In this document: piece after piece, positions 28,501-37,520 of the stretch
Numbering within the stretch: the first letter of the stretch is position 1
How the letters are laid out: the number at the start of each line of letters is the position of its first letter
Origin: Limisphaera sp.
GTDB taxonomy: Bacteria > Verrucomicrobiota > Verrucomicrobiia > Limisphaerales > Limisphaeraceae
Assembly (NCBI GenBank): GCA_025057755.1
Contig: JANWVC010000007.1
Span: 62,001-126,000, forward strand
Reading direction: 5' to 3'
DNA: 64,000 nucleotides
The notes under the pieces: model-generated
Database searches by the model: none
Told to the model about the DNA's origin: nothing
What the model saw: only the letters and a program-made list of their open reading frames with translations
Translations under genes and position numbers: made by a program

Positions 28501-30602
28501 TGGGGGCGGACTTTAATCGGAACGTGCTTAAGGTCCAGGGCTTCGAAGAGGACACAACGGTTTCCCACGTGTTGGGATTGGCGGACGTGGTGGGAGAAGG
28601 GATCGACTTGGAATTGGACTATTCTGTTTATGAACAGTTGTGGTTCGGCCTGATTAGTGACATTTCCGATACCATTGTGCCTGCGGAGGAGGCCGTGCCT
28701 GTGCTGGGGGACGGTCTCGGCGGCGTTGCTGCCCTACGTTGGCCACGGCAACCGCAAGCCGGTCAAGGACGGTTGGTTTTTTGCTCTTTTCCCTTAGATG
28801 CTGTGCCTCTGGCAAACGGGGTCAATGATCGTGTCCACCTTGTCCGAAATGTGCTGCGGTTTTTGGCTCCCGGCGCAGAGGGCTTGGGTAATCTCAGGCT
28901 GGACCAGACCGCCTATCCTTTGCCTGCCCTGGTTCGTGTGGAATTGGGAGATGCAGACCTTCGTTGGCAGGGTTGGGCTACAGTTCGGGCCCTCACCACG
29001 TCCGATGTCACGGGGATCGAAGTCCAACTACAGGAAGGTCTTGTCCCCGGCGTATTCGTGGGCGAGGTGATGATAGTGCCTGCTATGGATCGGAGCGACG
29101 GGAGGCGGCTGCGAGCAAACCCTGGCGATTGGTTAACCGTCCGATATTTCGATGCTTCTGCGCAACGCGAAGTGGTGGCTGCAGCCATTGTGGATACGCG
29201 GCCTCCTGTCATTCGTGACGTGCGGCACGAGGCTGAATTTGTCGACGCCACCGTCGCGTGGACTACGGACGAACCAGCCGACGCACTGGTGCAATTCGGC
29301 GAGTCACCTCTGTTGGGCCGCACAGCTTACAACTCAATCCCTTCCACGACACACGCGGTAACCTTGAATGGGCTGCGACCCGACACGCTTTATTATTATC
29401 GCGTGGTCAGTCGCGACGCAGCCGGCAACCTCGGCCTCGAGGACAACAACGGACGGCTGTACAGCTTCCGGACGCGGGCCCCCCTACTGCCGCCATTCTT
29501 CGACCATATGAACGACACGAACACGGCTTGGACGGTCTTCAATAGTGAAGAGACCACGGGTGGGTGGGAACGGGGCGTACCTAACAACGGTCACGAAACC
29601 TCCGCGCACTCGCCGCCTTGGGCGTGGGGCACCAGCTTGCGTGGGCAAAGTTATGATTACATGGAAAGCTTCCTTATTAGTCCGTCCATCTACCTTGTAG
29701 GCGGCAATGCGGCGCGTCTGACGTTTTGGCACAGCTACGATTTCGTGCCTCGCGATGAACTGGACATTTGGGAGGCGGGCACGGTGTTCATTATTACCAA
29801 CGGCGTGGGCACACCGGTGGCCGTAGCCGAGTACGGATTTGACGCAGAGAATTGGAATCGTGTACAGATTGATCTGACACCGTTCGTGGGGCAGTTGATC
29901 AACGTAGTGTTCGCCTATCAAATGCTGTCCCTGGCTTTTGATTCGTATTCCCGCCCGGGCTGGTTGATCGATGACGTCAGCATTACGGTAACCCAGGTTG
30001 AGCCGGGCATGTTGTTGATCTCCAACAATTTGATGCAGGCCGAGTGCATCGTATCGGGCCCTATTTACCGCCGTCTGCGGGGGCCTTGGATCGTCCTATC
30101 CAATGCGCCCCCCGGCCAATACGTGATTGAATATGCCGAGGTCCCATGGTTCATCGCTCCGCCTGCGCAGACCAATCGGGTGGAATCAGGTCAGGTGACC
30201 GTTTTTGAAGGTGTGTACCATTTTATGGATACCAACGGAAACGGCCTGCCCGACACGTATGAGCTGGCTTACTTTGGCGCCCTGGATACAAGTCGGGGAC
30301 ACGCCACGGATTCCGACGGCGATGGGGTGAGTGACTGGGCGGAGTTCATGGCGGGAAGCAACCCTACCAACGCCGCCTCGGTGTTGCGCTTGGACATCGA
30401 ACTGCTGGCGCGCACCCCCAGCTTGCGAATTCATGCCCCGGCGGCGCCGGGTCATGGTTATCGTCTGCTGGGTCGAACTGCGTCAACCTTGTGGGAGCCG
30501 GTTGGGGATTGGGTGCGCGCCACCGGCCCTGGCGTGCGCTTTACGGTGCCTCTGCAGTCGGTCGGGCCGGCTTGGTTTTATCGCGTGGAGACTCGCCCGT
30601 GA
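25533..30602 (+). CDS. Large secreted subtilisin-family (S8) serine protease, multidomain
   Basis: A 1,689-residue exported protein. A signal peptide (VTVALAVMVVVHGSAG) and a propeptide-like segment (to about 220) precede the peptidase S8 domain. Its triad is Asp246 (VAVADSG), His283 (HGHGTHVTG) and Ser487 (GGTSQAGPHVSGAA), with oxyanion Asn394 (SAGNAGPG). Then a composite module, a beta-sandwich (about 691-795) plus a fibronectin III-like domain (about 800-888), occurs again at about 1117-1314. The two copies flank a Rossmann-like segment (about 894-1112, VLVVDGYQDPFFG). A MAM/lectin-like domain follows (1321-1486), then calcium-binding DTNGNGLPD and DSDGDGVSD loops (about 1566-1605). The triad looks intact, so it is probably an active extracellular protease. 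The ATG at 25533 gives a normal signal peptide. Confidence 0.93.
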   Translation: MVKKVERGRFSLCVREVTVALAVMVVVHGSAGKPLMLRNEPFDPATNHSPTLTAAATAPGSVASPQRLYLLQFREPLRGEWRATLEKLGVRLIRFVPEDAYVARCDASSVQALARLPFVAWVGHYRAPYKVQTELQRISGSALVEISVLVDADAEPIAIQSVRSRFSSLLQESSLRSGLVLRGRFPASEVGRLAESEAVLWIEPAPRMRLYDEVASKIVAGDGGPNRLLAQRLGWDGRGVTVAVADSGLQWGEPASMHPDLLGRTPTFFSYGTLNDAADEHGHGTHVTGIIAGDGATGETDENGFLYGLGVAPGVSIVTQRIFDGLGIYHPPPSFERLTRDAVRAGAIIGSNSWGDDTGGRYDLSAMEFDELVRDADALRLGDQSYILEFSAGNAGPGARTIGTPAVAKNVIATGATQNDRFDLFFYDSGSEAMADFSSRGPAEDGRIKPDLVAPGTWVASLLSEAAPEENAWMPISRYYSYMGGTSQAGPHVSGAAALFVQYYRHFSNATPSPALVKAALINSAVDLDDSLGTEPVPNFQEGWGRVNVVPLVSGERQYWVLDQTVLLATGDAWEMVISVDETQPLRITLAYTDVPGAPFVLPALVNDLDLEVIDPKGVRFTGNVFQDGVSVPEAGTPDRRNNVECVFLEEPVAGPYRIRVRAHRVPEDARRDTPEIDQDFALVVSGRFLPAGQASLLLNRPAYTAPSFIEVRLFDSDLVGVSAATVQMSSETEPAGEWVLLTASDAFGSFTGRVATATGPAASDGRLQISHGDTIMARYFDASENQERNVRARADLLPPRITGVQTRIEFGVVSVVWTTDEPAQAVVRFGTNTSLAFMAFSGDWATAAEVQLGALTPDMTWYFRVEAVDEAGNRSTDDNQGRLYQVVAPSGPAVLVVDGYQDPFFGAPPITGYTAALAAAGVRFEVWDVAQRGNPPLAVLLAHRAIFWRVGEFTGWTPSQGLLVSNYLAAGGSLFVASMDLLTRNVENLGADFNRNVLKVQGFEEDTTVSHVLGLADVVGEGIDLELDYSVYEQLWFGLISDISDTIVPAEEAVPVLGDGLGGVAALRWPRQPQAGQGRLVFCSFPLDAVPLANGVNDRVHLVRNVLRFLAPGAEGLGNLRLDQTAYPLPALVRVELGDADLRWQGWATVRALTTSDVTGIEVQLQEGLVPGVFVGEVMIVPAMDRSDGRRLRANPGDWLTVRYFDASAQREVVAAAIVDTRPPVIRDVRHEAEFVDATVAWTTDEPADALVQFGESPLLGRTAYNSIPSTTHAVTLNGLRPDTLYYYRVVSRDAAGNLGLEDNNGRLYSFRTRAPLLPPFFDHMNDTNTAWTVFNSEETTGGWERGVPNNGHETSAHSPPWAWGTSLRGQSYDYMESFLISPSIYLVGGNAARLTFWHSYDFVPRDELDIWEAGTVFIITNGVGTPVAVAEYGFDAENWNRVQIDLTPFVGQLINVVFAYQMLSLAFDSYSRPGWLIDDVSITVTQVEPGMLLISNNLMQAECIVSGPIYRRLRGPWIVLSNAPPGQYVIEYAEVPWFIAPPAQTNRVESGQVTVFEGVYHFMDTNGNGLPDTYELAYFGALDTSRGHATDSDGDGVSDWAEFMAGSNPTNAASVLRLDIELLARTPSLRIHAPAAPGHGYRLLGRTASTLWEPVGDWVRATGPGVRFTVPLQSVGPAWFYRVETRP

Positions 30603-30678
30603 ACAATCGCCACTCTCAGCGGCTTTGCAGCAGGCTGCCCTTTCCTTCCTATAAGACTCTCACGGGTTCAGTAGATGG

Positions 30679-31371
30679 TCAGTCGCGCGAGCGGTTGCCC
30701 ATCAACAACGGCAATACGTAATACAGGAAGTAAAGGAGAGAGCTGATAAAGGCTGCGACGTAGGTCCATGCAGCCGCGCGCAACACCTTGTCCACTCCCT
30801 CTGCCTCTTCATCGGTCACGAAGCCCATGCGATGCAGAACCACGCGGGCCCGTCGAGAGGCATCAAACTCAACCGGCAAGGTGATTAGATTAAACGCCAT
30901 GATAATGCCCCAGGCAACAGCCATCAGCATCAAGCCCACCATGGGCTCCAACCATCCGCCTACCATGAACAATAAGGGCAAAAAGGTGACCACCTGATTG
31001 GCGTAGGTGACGATACCTACGGCTGCCATCCGCCACTGCAAGGGCTTGTAAGCTTCGGCATGTTGCAATGCGTGTCCCGCTTCATGGGCAGCCACGCCCA
31101 GGGCTGCGGCAGAGCGACCGTAGAAGTTTTCGTGCGATAAGACCAACCGACGATGAATGGGATCGTAATGATCGCCCAAGAAACCGTCATGGGCGACGAT
31201 CTCAACGTCGGAAACGCCGGCCCGCTGCAAAATTTCCATGGCTGCCTCTGCTCCGGTGATGCCGGACCGCACCGGTAGTTGACTGTACCGGCGATAAACA
31301 GCTTTGACCCGCGCCGTTGCCCATAAGGACAAGCCCAATGTCAGCAAAAAGATCCAAAGAGACATGGACAT
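30679..31371 (-). CDS. Zinc metallopeptidase, YugP family
   Basis: A 230-residue inner-membrane peptidase. An N-terminal membrane helix (LWIFLLTLGLSLWATA) is followed by a cytoplasmic domain with VEIVAHDGFLGDHYDPIHRRLVLS, the zinc motif AAHEAGHALQHAEAY, two central helices (VVTFLPLLFMVGG, LMLMAVAWGIIMAFNL), LPVEFDASRRARVVL and a C-terminal hydrophobic stretch (TYVAAFISSLLYFLYYVLPLL). This order and length are those of the YugP/DUF zinc-dependent peptidases (M48-like active site), whose substrates are unknown. It is convergent with the subtilase gene; no specific partner is seen. Divergent promoters for this gene and the ABC exporter should lie in 31372-31614. Confidence 0.92.
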   Translation of the reverse strand: MSMSLWIFLLTLGLSLWATARVKAVYRRYSQLPVRSGITGAEAAMEILQRAGVSDVEIVAHDGFLGDHYDPIHRRLVLSHENFYGRSAAALGVAAHEAGHALQHAEAYKPLQWRMAAVGIVTYANQVVTFLPLLFMVGGWLEPMVGLMLMAVAWGIIMAFNLITLPVEFDASRRARVVLHRMGFVTDEEAEGVDKVLRAAAWTYVAAFISSLLYFLYYVLPLLMGNRSRD

Positions 31372-31614
31372 AGCTCAACTACCTCTTTCATTACCCGAGC
31401 GGTTGTGCGGGCTACGCCTCTGCGGTCAATGTTCAAACGGGTTTTGCAGAAGCGCGCCCATCCCGGCCCGCCTGACTCACCGCCGGGCACCTTCAAAGAT
31501 AATGATGATTCTCGGAGTTGCAACTAGAACTGGATCGCTCGGCGGTGCTGCGTCATTCGGAAGATGACGCCCGGGCGTACGCTAGGTATGTTAGGCCGGC
31601 GCAAGGAATGCCGC

Positions 31615-32823
31615 ATGATTGCGACGCTTGACCAAACCCGGGCCACGGCAGCGACGGGCACACCCGCTGAAGTGGTGGTGTCTGTGCGTGGGTTGACAAA
31701 GGTGTTTCGTGATTTTTGGGGTCGTCCCAAGGCCCGCGCGGTGGATAATGTGGACTTTGACGTCCATCGGGGGGAGGTTTTCGGATTGTTGGGCCCGAAC
31801 GGATCTGGAAAATCCACCACCGTCAAGCTGTTGTTAGGGCTGCTGCATCCCACGCGCGGTACGATCCAGGTCTTCGGCCGTTCGCCAAGGCACGTGGCCA
31901 CAAAGGAACGGATCGGTTATTTGCCAGAGGAATCCTACCTGTACCGGTATCTGGATGCCCGGGAAACCTTGGACTTTTTCGGTCGGTTATTCGAATTGCC
32001 TGCACGGGAACGCGGCCGCCGAGCCGAGCAGTTGTTGGAGATGGTCGGTCTCAGCCAGGTGCGATCTCGGCCGGTGGGGGAGTTCTCGAAGGGCATGCAG
32101 CGCCGCATCGGTTTGGCGCAGGCTTTGATCAATGATCCTGACCTGGTGATTTTGGATGAGCCCACCTCGGGTCTGGATCCCATCGGTTGCCGGGAGATGA
32201 AGGACTTGATCTTGGCTCTGGCCCGACGCGGCAAAACGGTCATTCTTAGCAGCCACTTGTTGGCCGATGTCGAGGATGTATGCGATCGTGTGTTGATCCT
32301 TTATGGTGGGCGCGTACAGGCTGTCGGTCCGTTGCGGGAATTGCTGCGGAAACCGGACCGACTCCGAATCACCACGCCCGTCCTTCCGCGACCCACGTTG
32401 GAACGGGTTTTGTCGTTGATCCGAGAAGCCGTTGGGGACGCGGAAATCCGCGTGGAAAATCCCACACAAAATCTTGAGAGCTTTTTCTTGGAGGTGGTGG
32501 AACGGGCCCGACGAACCGCCACGGAAACCAGTGGTGCTCTGCCCGGCGCGCAGGTGGCTCCCTATCTGCGCGGCGAAACTGCAGCAGGGATGCCGGCTGA
32601 ACGGCTGTTGGAAAAATTGACGCTTCCAGCCGAGCCACCCCAGCCGAAGCCCGAAGTTCAGGTGGCGGGTTCCGCCGTGGACGAACGCAAGTTGCAGGCT
32701 CTGACTGAAAGCAGTTCTCAACTGTCGGCACCGAGTCAGCCGTCGCCGGTCAGCCGGTCGGAGGACTTCACTCAGGCCAATGAAAAGCTCTCCAAATTGT
32801 TGGGACCGGAGAATCGCCCATGA
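31615..32823 (+). CDS. ABC transporter ATP-binding protein (ABC-2 exporter type)
   Basis: ATPase of an ABC-2 type exporter. VSVRGLTKVFRDFWGRPKARAVDNV leads into Walker A GLLGPNGSGKSTT; the Q-loop is in GYLPEESYLYRYLDARETLDFFG, the signature is FSKGMQRRIGLAQALI, Walker B is LVILDEPTSGLDPIG, and the H-loop is ILSSHLLADVEDVCD. After residue about 270 there is a long Pro/Gln/Glu-rich tail (about 130 residues), likely disordered, not present in simple ABC-2 ATPases. I chose the ATG at 31615, eight bases after AAGGA; earlier in-frame ATGs at 31564 and 31588 are possible. Start of a three-gene run with the permease and a membrane protein of unknown type. Confidence 0.92.
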   Translation: MIATLDQTRATAATGTPAEVVVSVRGLTKVFRDFWGRPKARAVDNVDFDVHRGEVFGLLGPNGSGKSTTVKLLLGLLHPTRGTIQVFGRSPRHVATKERIGYLPEESYLYRYLDARETLDFFGRLFELPARERGRRAEQLLEMVGLSQVRSRPVGEFSKGMQRRIGLAQALINDPDLVILDEPTSGLDPIGCREMKDLILALARRGKTVILSSHLLADVEDVCDRVLILYGGRVQAVGPLRELLRKPDRLRITTPVLPRPTLERVLSLIREAVGDAEIRVENPTQNLESFFLEVVERARRTATETSGALPGAQVAPYLRGETAAGMPAERLLEKLTLPAEPPQPKPEVQVAGSAVDERKLQALTESSSQLSAPSQPSPVSRSEDFTQANEKLSKLLGPENRP

Positions 32824-32955
32824 GAATCTACCGCAGCGCTATTTCCCGTAGCATGGCTTTTGCATGGTTGAGTTGCCGACCGGCTTTACTCCCGCGCGAC
32901 GCACGCGCGCTTTGGTCACGCGGAGCAGCAAAGCTGGTTGGACGTTGAACAAGGT

Positions 32956-34341
32956 ATGAGGCCAATTTGGGCCATTGCCGTACTGACGTGGAAGGCGGCC
33001 TTTCGTTACCGCCTGTTTTGGGTTGTCAGCGCTTTGTTGCTGGCCTCCGTGGTGGGATTGCCCTTGATCTTGAAAGATGATGGGACGGCGCGCGGTTTTA
33101 CGCAGATTCTTCTCACTTACACCCTGAGTGCCATCACCGGGCTGCTGGGCTTGTGTACCCTCTGGTTGGCCTGTGGCACATTGGCCCGCGACCTGGAGGA
33201 ATGCCAGATCCAGTTGGTTGCGGTCAAACCTGTGGCCCGATGGAAAATCTGGTTGGGCAAGTGGTTGGGGCTTGTCAGCTTGAGCGGAGTCATGCTGTTG
33301 CTGGCCGGTGGGTGTGTCTATGGGCTATTGTTCTATCGCGCAAGCACGCTGCCCGAGGATCAGCAGGCAGTGTTGTTCAAAGAGGTGTTGGTCGCCCGTG
33401 GTTCGGCGCGTCCTCCGGATTTTCGAAATGAAATCGCAGCGGAGACGGATCGGCGCTTGCGGGAGCGATTGGCCCAACAACCTCAATTGAAGGCCGATCT
33501 GGCGGAAGTTCGACGTCAAATCGAGGAACAGGTCAAGGCCGAATACCAGATCGTCCCTCCTGGATATATCAAAATATGGCAGGTGGACCTGGGTTTGCGA
33601 CGGATGTTTCTGCAACAGCGGCCGATGCATTTGCGTATCAAGTTCAACGCCGCGGCCACGTCTGAAACCGGTACCTTTACGGGGTTATGGCAGGTTGGGA
33701 TGCCTGAATCTCCATGGCTTTGGCGGAGCGAGCCCATGAGCCTGGCGCCCGACACTTTTCATGAATTTGAGATTCCGCCGGATTTATGGGATGATCAGGG
33801 GCGCCTGACGATTGCCTTCTTGAATGCCAACAACGTGACCTTGTTGTTTCCATTGGACGAAGGGATTGAAGTGCTATACTGGCAGGGAGGTTTTCTGCTT
33901 AATTATCTTCGCGGGCTCGGCATTCTTTACTGTTGGATCATCCTGTTGGCCACGTTGGGATTAAGCATGGCCAGTTTCTTGTCTTTCCCGGTGGCGGCAT
34001 TCGTGTCACTGGCAGCCTTGGTGTTGGTGTTTGGCAGTGGCACCATCCGAACGGTGGTTACCGAGGGGACGCTGCTGGGCTGGGATCCCGAAACCGAGGG
34101 CCCTTCACAGACATGGATCGACAAGATCGGTGTGCCCGTATTTAAGGGGATCTGGTGGATCATCCAGCTTGCCAAGGGATTCGCTCCTATTGATGCCCTT
34201 AGCACAGGCCGGAGCGTCGGATGGACCGATCTGGCCCGGGCAGTGGGCCAGATTGTTGGGCTGTTGGGCGGTTTGTTGGCAGCTGCGGGGATTTGGGGAT
34301 TTCAACGCAGGGAGCTGGCGACCGCCACGCCGATTCAATGA
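32956..34341 (+). CDS. ABC-2 type transporter permease with large extracytoplasmic domain
   Basis: Membrane subunit of the exporter encoded upstream. Helices are visible at about 10-35 (AAFRYRLFWVVSALLLASVVGL), 45-75 (LLTYTLSAITGLLGLCTLWLACG), and 95-120 (LGLVSLSGVMLLLAGGCVYGLLFY). A hydrophilic domain of roughly 190 residues follows, with a charged coiled-coil-like start (ETDRRLRERLAQQPQLKADL) and a beta-rich part. A C-terminal set of helices lies at about 318-355, 358-380 and 430-455. This helix-domain-helix plan is that of ABC-2 permeases carrying an extracytoplasmic insert. LARDLEECQIQLVAVKPVARWKIWLGKW resembles the cytoplasmic loop of such permeases. Start ATG at 32956; a TTG at 32938 is weaker. 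The substrate is unknown. Confidence 0.85.
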   Translation: MRPIWAIAVLTWKAAFRYRLFWVVSALLLASVVGLPLILKDDGTARGFTQILLTYTLSAITGLLGLCTLWLACGTLARDLEECQIQLVAVKPVARWKIWLGKWLGLVSLSGVMLLLAGGCVYGLLFYRASTLPEDQQAVLFKEVLVARGSARPPDFRNEIAAETDRRLRERLAQQPQLKADLAEVRRQIEEQVKAEYQIVPPGYIKIWQVDLGLRRMFLQQRPMHLRIKFNAAATSETGTFTGLWQVGMPESPWLWRSEPMSLAPDTFHEFEIPPDLWDDQGRLTIAFLNANNVTLLFPLDEGIEVLYWQGGFLLNYLRGLGILYCWIILLATLGLSMASFLSFPVAAFVSLAALVLVFGSGTIRTVVTEGTLLGWDPETEGPSQTWIDKIGVPVFKGIWWIIQLAKGFAPIDALSTGRSVGWTDLARAVGQIVGLLGGLLAAAGIWGFQRRELATATPIQ

Positions 34342-34435
34342 TGCAAGCATTGCAAAAAGTCCTCTCCTATGGGCCGCCAGGCAGGGCCGCGCTGCGAACC
34401 GGCCGGGGCGCCGAATTGGTCGTTGGGGATTTGCC

Positions 34436-35989
34436 ATGAAAGATACGGGCCTTCCCTCCCCGTGGAAAAAGGTGGCGCTGCTGTTGATGGCGGCGTTGCT
34501 GTGGAGCGGCGTGGCCCAAGTGGAACGTTCGATGAATTTGGACCGGGATCGTCTCGGGCTGACCCGGGTGGAACCGTTGCAGAATGCGCCACCATTGCTC
34601 GCGTTTGTTACTGTGGCGTTAGGCGGTTTCCGCGGTCTGATCTCCAATGTGCTTTGGGTCCGCATGATGGAGCTGCAGGAACAGGATAAGTTTTTCGAAA
34701 TGAAGCAACTGGCCGATTGGATCACCAAGTTGGAGCCTCATTTTGTGCAGGTGTGGGCCGTGCAGGCGTGGAACATGGCGTATAATATCTCGGTCAAATT
34801 CAAAGAGACCGAATTCGGTGTGTATCCGGATCGTTGGCGCTGGGTAAAAGCCGGATTTGAACTGTTGCGGGATGAGGCCCTGAAATACAACCCCTACGAG
34901 CCGCTGCTTTACCGGGAACTGGCTTGGATTTTTCAGCACAAAATGGGTCACATTTTGGATGACGCCCACATGTACTACAAACAGCAGTGGGCCAACGAAA
35001 TGAGCCAGATCTTTGGCATGGACCGGCCTAATTTCGAAGCTTTACTGCATCCGCAAAGCGACGAAGACCGGCGTCGTGCCGAGTTGTTGACCCGTGTTTA
35101 TAAAATGGATCCATCCTTTTTGAAAAAGGTGGACGAAGAGTATGGCCCCTTGGAGTGGCGTTTGCCAGAGTCTCACGCGATTTATTGGGCAGCCAAAGGG
35201 CTGGAAATGGCGGCCCAGAATCCTCGGCGCGTCAACACCAACGATCTGATCCGCCTGCGCCGAGTGATTTTTCAGTCCATGCTCATGAGCTTTCACCGCG
35301 GCCGGTTGATCCCAGATTACCTGAACCGAAGATTCGAATTTGGCCCTAATCTCAACATCATCCCCAAAGTCAATTACGCCTACGAAAAGGCGATGGAAGA
35401 AGACCCGGAGAATCGGGAGAATATCAAGATTGCTCACCGCAACTTTTTGCGTGACGCAGTGTACTTCCTTTACACTGCAGGTCGAGAGACCGAAGCGCGT
35501 CGATGGTACGAGTATCTCGCTCAACATTACCCGGATAAACCTCTGCTGGAGGGACGACCGGAAACCGTGCCGGGGCAATTCAGCTTGGATCAGTACGCCG
35601 TGGCGCGAGTCACAGAAGATGTCGGCGAAACCGATCCCGTCCGGATTCGAGCACATTTAGCCGGCATGCTGGCGCATGCGTATGCGCGCTTGATCCTGGA
35701 CCAGGAGGACGAAGCTCTTGCCTTTCAGCGTCTGGCGCGTCGCGTGTACGAGTCTTACACCGAGCGAATTAAGGGCTCCGAAATGCGGATCGGATTGCCG
35801 CCGTTTCCGGAAATTGCGCGCGAGGTACTCCGACGACTCCTCGACCCACAGGAAAGCCCTTTTAGTTTGGAAGAACGGGCCGTTTTGCGCACCAAACTCA
35901 ATCTGCCTGCGGAAACCACCCCTCTCGGCTCGGACACCAATGCCCCGGCTGCGGCAGCGGAGCCTTCGGGGAGCCCGGCCTCACGATAA
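34436..35989 (+). CDS. Unrecognised membrane-anchored protein coupled to the ABC exporter
   Basis: I do not recognise the family with certainty. The 517-residue product starts with a membrane anchor (VALLLMAALLWSGVAQVE). A second hydrophobic patch follows (LLAFVTVALGGFRGLISNVLWVRMMELQ). The rest is soluble, helix-rich and full of aromatic and charged residues: FFEMKQLADWITKLEPHFVQVWAVQAWNMAYNIS, YNPYEPLLYRELAWIFQHKMG and AGRETEARRWYEYLAQHYPD. This is a pattern of degenerate TPR-like helical pairs. A Ser/Ala/Pro-rich tail ends it. It lies 94 bases after the permease, so the three genes form a likely operon. A partner or accessory subunit of the exporter is plausible, but that is inference from context. 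Confidence 0.75.
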   Translation: MKDTGLPSPWKKVALLLMAALLWSGVAQVERSMNLDRDRLGLTRVEPLQNAPPLLAFVTVALGGFRGLISNVLWVRMMELQEQDKFFEMKQLADWITKLEPHFVQVWAVQAWNMAYNISVKFKETEFGVYPDRWRWVKAGFELLRDEALKYNPYEPLLYRELAWIFQHKMGHILDDAHMYYKQQWANEMSQIFGMDRPNFEALLHPQSDEDRRRAELLTRVYKMDPSFLKKVDEEYGPLEWRLPESHAIYWAAKGLEMAAQNPRRVNTNDLIRLRRVIFQSMLMSFHRGRLIPDYLNRRFEFGPNLNIIPKVNYAYEKAMEEDPENRENIKIAHRNFLRDAVYFLYTAGRETEARRWYEYLAQHYPDKPLLEGRPETVPGQFSLDQYAVARVTEDVGETDPVRIRAHLAGMLAHAYARLILDQEDEALAFQRLARRVYESYTERIKGSEMRIGLPPFPEIAREVLRRLLDPQESPFSLEERAVLRTKLNLPAETTPLGSDTNAPAAAAEPSGSPASR

Positions 35990-36141
35990 AGTCGACCGCA
36001 GACTGTCCGTGGGAGAGTGCCCGAAGAATGGGCGGTTCGTCGATTAGGACGTCAAGCAGGATACCGGCCCAGAATGCGTGCTGTCGACGGGTGGGACGCG
36101 CCATTGCCTGATCAATCAGCCTGCATTAAGCTCGCGCCTCT

Positions 36142-37431
36142 ATGAAGTTAGAGACGCTGTGTCTGCACGGTGGCACGCAACCGGATCCGGTCACGCTGGC
36201 CCGGGGCGTGCCGGTTCACCGCACTGCCTCGTATGTGTTCAAGAATACCGAACACGCCGCCAATTTGTTTGCCTTGAAGGAGCTTGGCAACATTTACACC
36301 CGCATCATGAACCCGACCACGGAAGTGTTGGAAAAGCGGGTCGCCCTCTTGGAAGGTGCGCCCGAGCTCGGAGGATTGGCTCTCGCTTCCGGGACCAGCG
36401 CCGTTTTTTATTCCATCATCAATCTGGCCCAGGCGGGAGACAACATCGTTTCGGCCCGCAACTTGTACGGCGGCACCTATACGATGTTCAATGACATCCT
36501 GCCTACTTTGGGGCTCACGGTAAAGTTCGTGGATTCAACGCGGCCCGAAAATTTCGCAGCTGCCATCGATGGTCGGACCCGGGCGCTGTTTTGTGAAACT
36601 CTTTCGAATCCGGCCCTAGATGTCACCGATTTGGAAGCTGTGGCGGAAATTGCCCGTGCCCATGGATTACCGTTGATTGTGGACGCCACGGCGAGCACGC
36701 CGTATCTAACGCGGCCCCTGGATTTCGGCGCGCATGTTGTGGTGCATTCGCTGACCAAATGGCTGGGCGGCCACGGCGTGGGCATCGGTGGGATTGTGGT
36801 TGATGGCGGGCGTTTCTCATGGTCAGCGGGAAAACATCCCCTTTACACCTTGCCCGACACAAGTTACCACGGACTTCGGTGGGGTTTGGATCTGCCGGAA
36901 CCGTTGCAGCCCCTAGCTTACGTTTTACGCATGCGGACGGTGCCCTTGCGCAACCTGGGTGCTTGCATTTCGCCCGACAACAGTTGGATATTCCTCCAAG
37001 GCATTGAGACCTTGCCCTTGCGAATGGAGCGGCACTGTGCCAACGCACTGGCCGTGGCGCGTTGGCTGAAGGAGCATCCACGAGTCAGCTGGGTACGGTA
37101 CCCGGGCCTGCCAGACGATCCTGAATACGGCCGTAACCAGAAATACCTTCGAGGCAAGGGCGGTGCCTTAGTGGTTTTCGGCATCAAGGGTGGACGCCAA
37201 GCCGGTCAGAAATTCATCGACGCCCTCCGACTTTTTTCGCATCTGGCTAACATGGGCGACGCCAAATCGCTAGCCATTCACCCGGCCACGACCACTCATT
37301 CCCAACTTACTGAGGAGCAGCAACGGGCTGGCGGGATCACGCCCGACCTGGTGCGCCTCTGTGTGGGTTTGGAACACATTGATGATATCTTGGCTGATTT
37401 GGATCAGGCCTTGGCCAAGGCAGCAAATTAG
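36142..37431 (+). CDS. metY: O-acetylhomoserine aminocarboxypropyltransferase (O-acetylhomoserine sulfhydrylase)
   Basis: PLP enzyme that makes homocysteine (or methionine from methanethiol) from O-acetylhomoserine and sulfide. The family start is METLCLHGG-like (KLETLCLHGGTQPDP), then YTRIMNPTTEVLEKRVALLEGAPE, LASGTSAVFYSI, SARNLYGGTYTMF, and the PLP lysine Lys206 in HSLTKWLGGHGVGIGG. NLGACISPDNSWIFLQGIETLPLRMERH and HPATTTHSQLTEEQQ near the end are typical of MetY. It has VDATASTPYLTRP where many homologues read VDNTxATPYL. Length is normal. It is directly followed by metX, 89 bases later, on the same strand, which is the expected pathway partner. Identification secure. Confidence 0.94.
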   Translation: MKLETLCLHGGTQPDPVTLARGVPVHRTASYVFKNTEHAANLFALKELGNIYTRIMNPTTEVLEKRVALLEGAPELGGLALASGTSAVFYSIINLAQAGDNIVSARNLYGGTYTMFNDILPTLGLTVKFVDSTRPENFAAAIDGRTRALFCETLSNPALDVTDLEAVAEIARAHGLPLIVDATASTPYLTRPLDFGAHVVVHSLTKWLGGHGVGIGGIVVDGGRFSWSAGKHPLYTLPDTSYHGLRWGLDLPEPLQPLAYVLRMRTVPLRNLGACISPDNSWIFLQGIETLPLRMERHCANALAVARWLKEHPRVSWVRYPGLPDDPEYGRNQKYLRGKGGALVVFGIKGGRQAGQKFIDALRLFSHLANMGDAKSLAIHPATTTHSQLTEEQQRAGGITPDLVRLCVGLEHIDDILADLDQALAKAAN

Positions 37432-37520
37432 AAGCCGTGCGGGACGGTTTGTCATAGGGCGGCACCCGCATGATCACGAGAGCCGCGGCTCCTCTCCCGC
37501 GGCACGGGTCGAAACGAACC

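Noticed and set aside
34031..34435. Upstream extension of the third ABC-operon gene
   Set aside because: The frame overlaps the permease gene and is not protein-like; the ATG at 34436 begins the membrane anchor.
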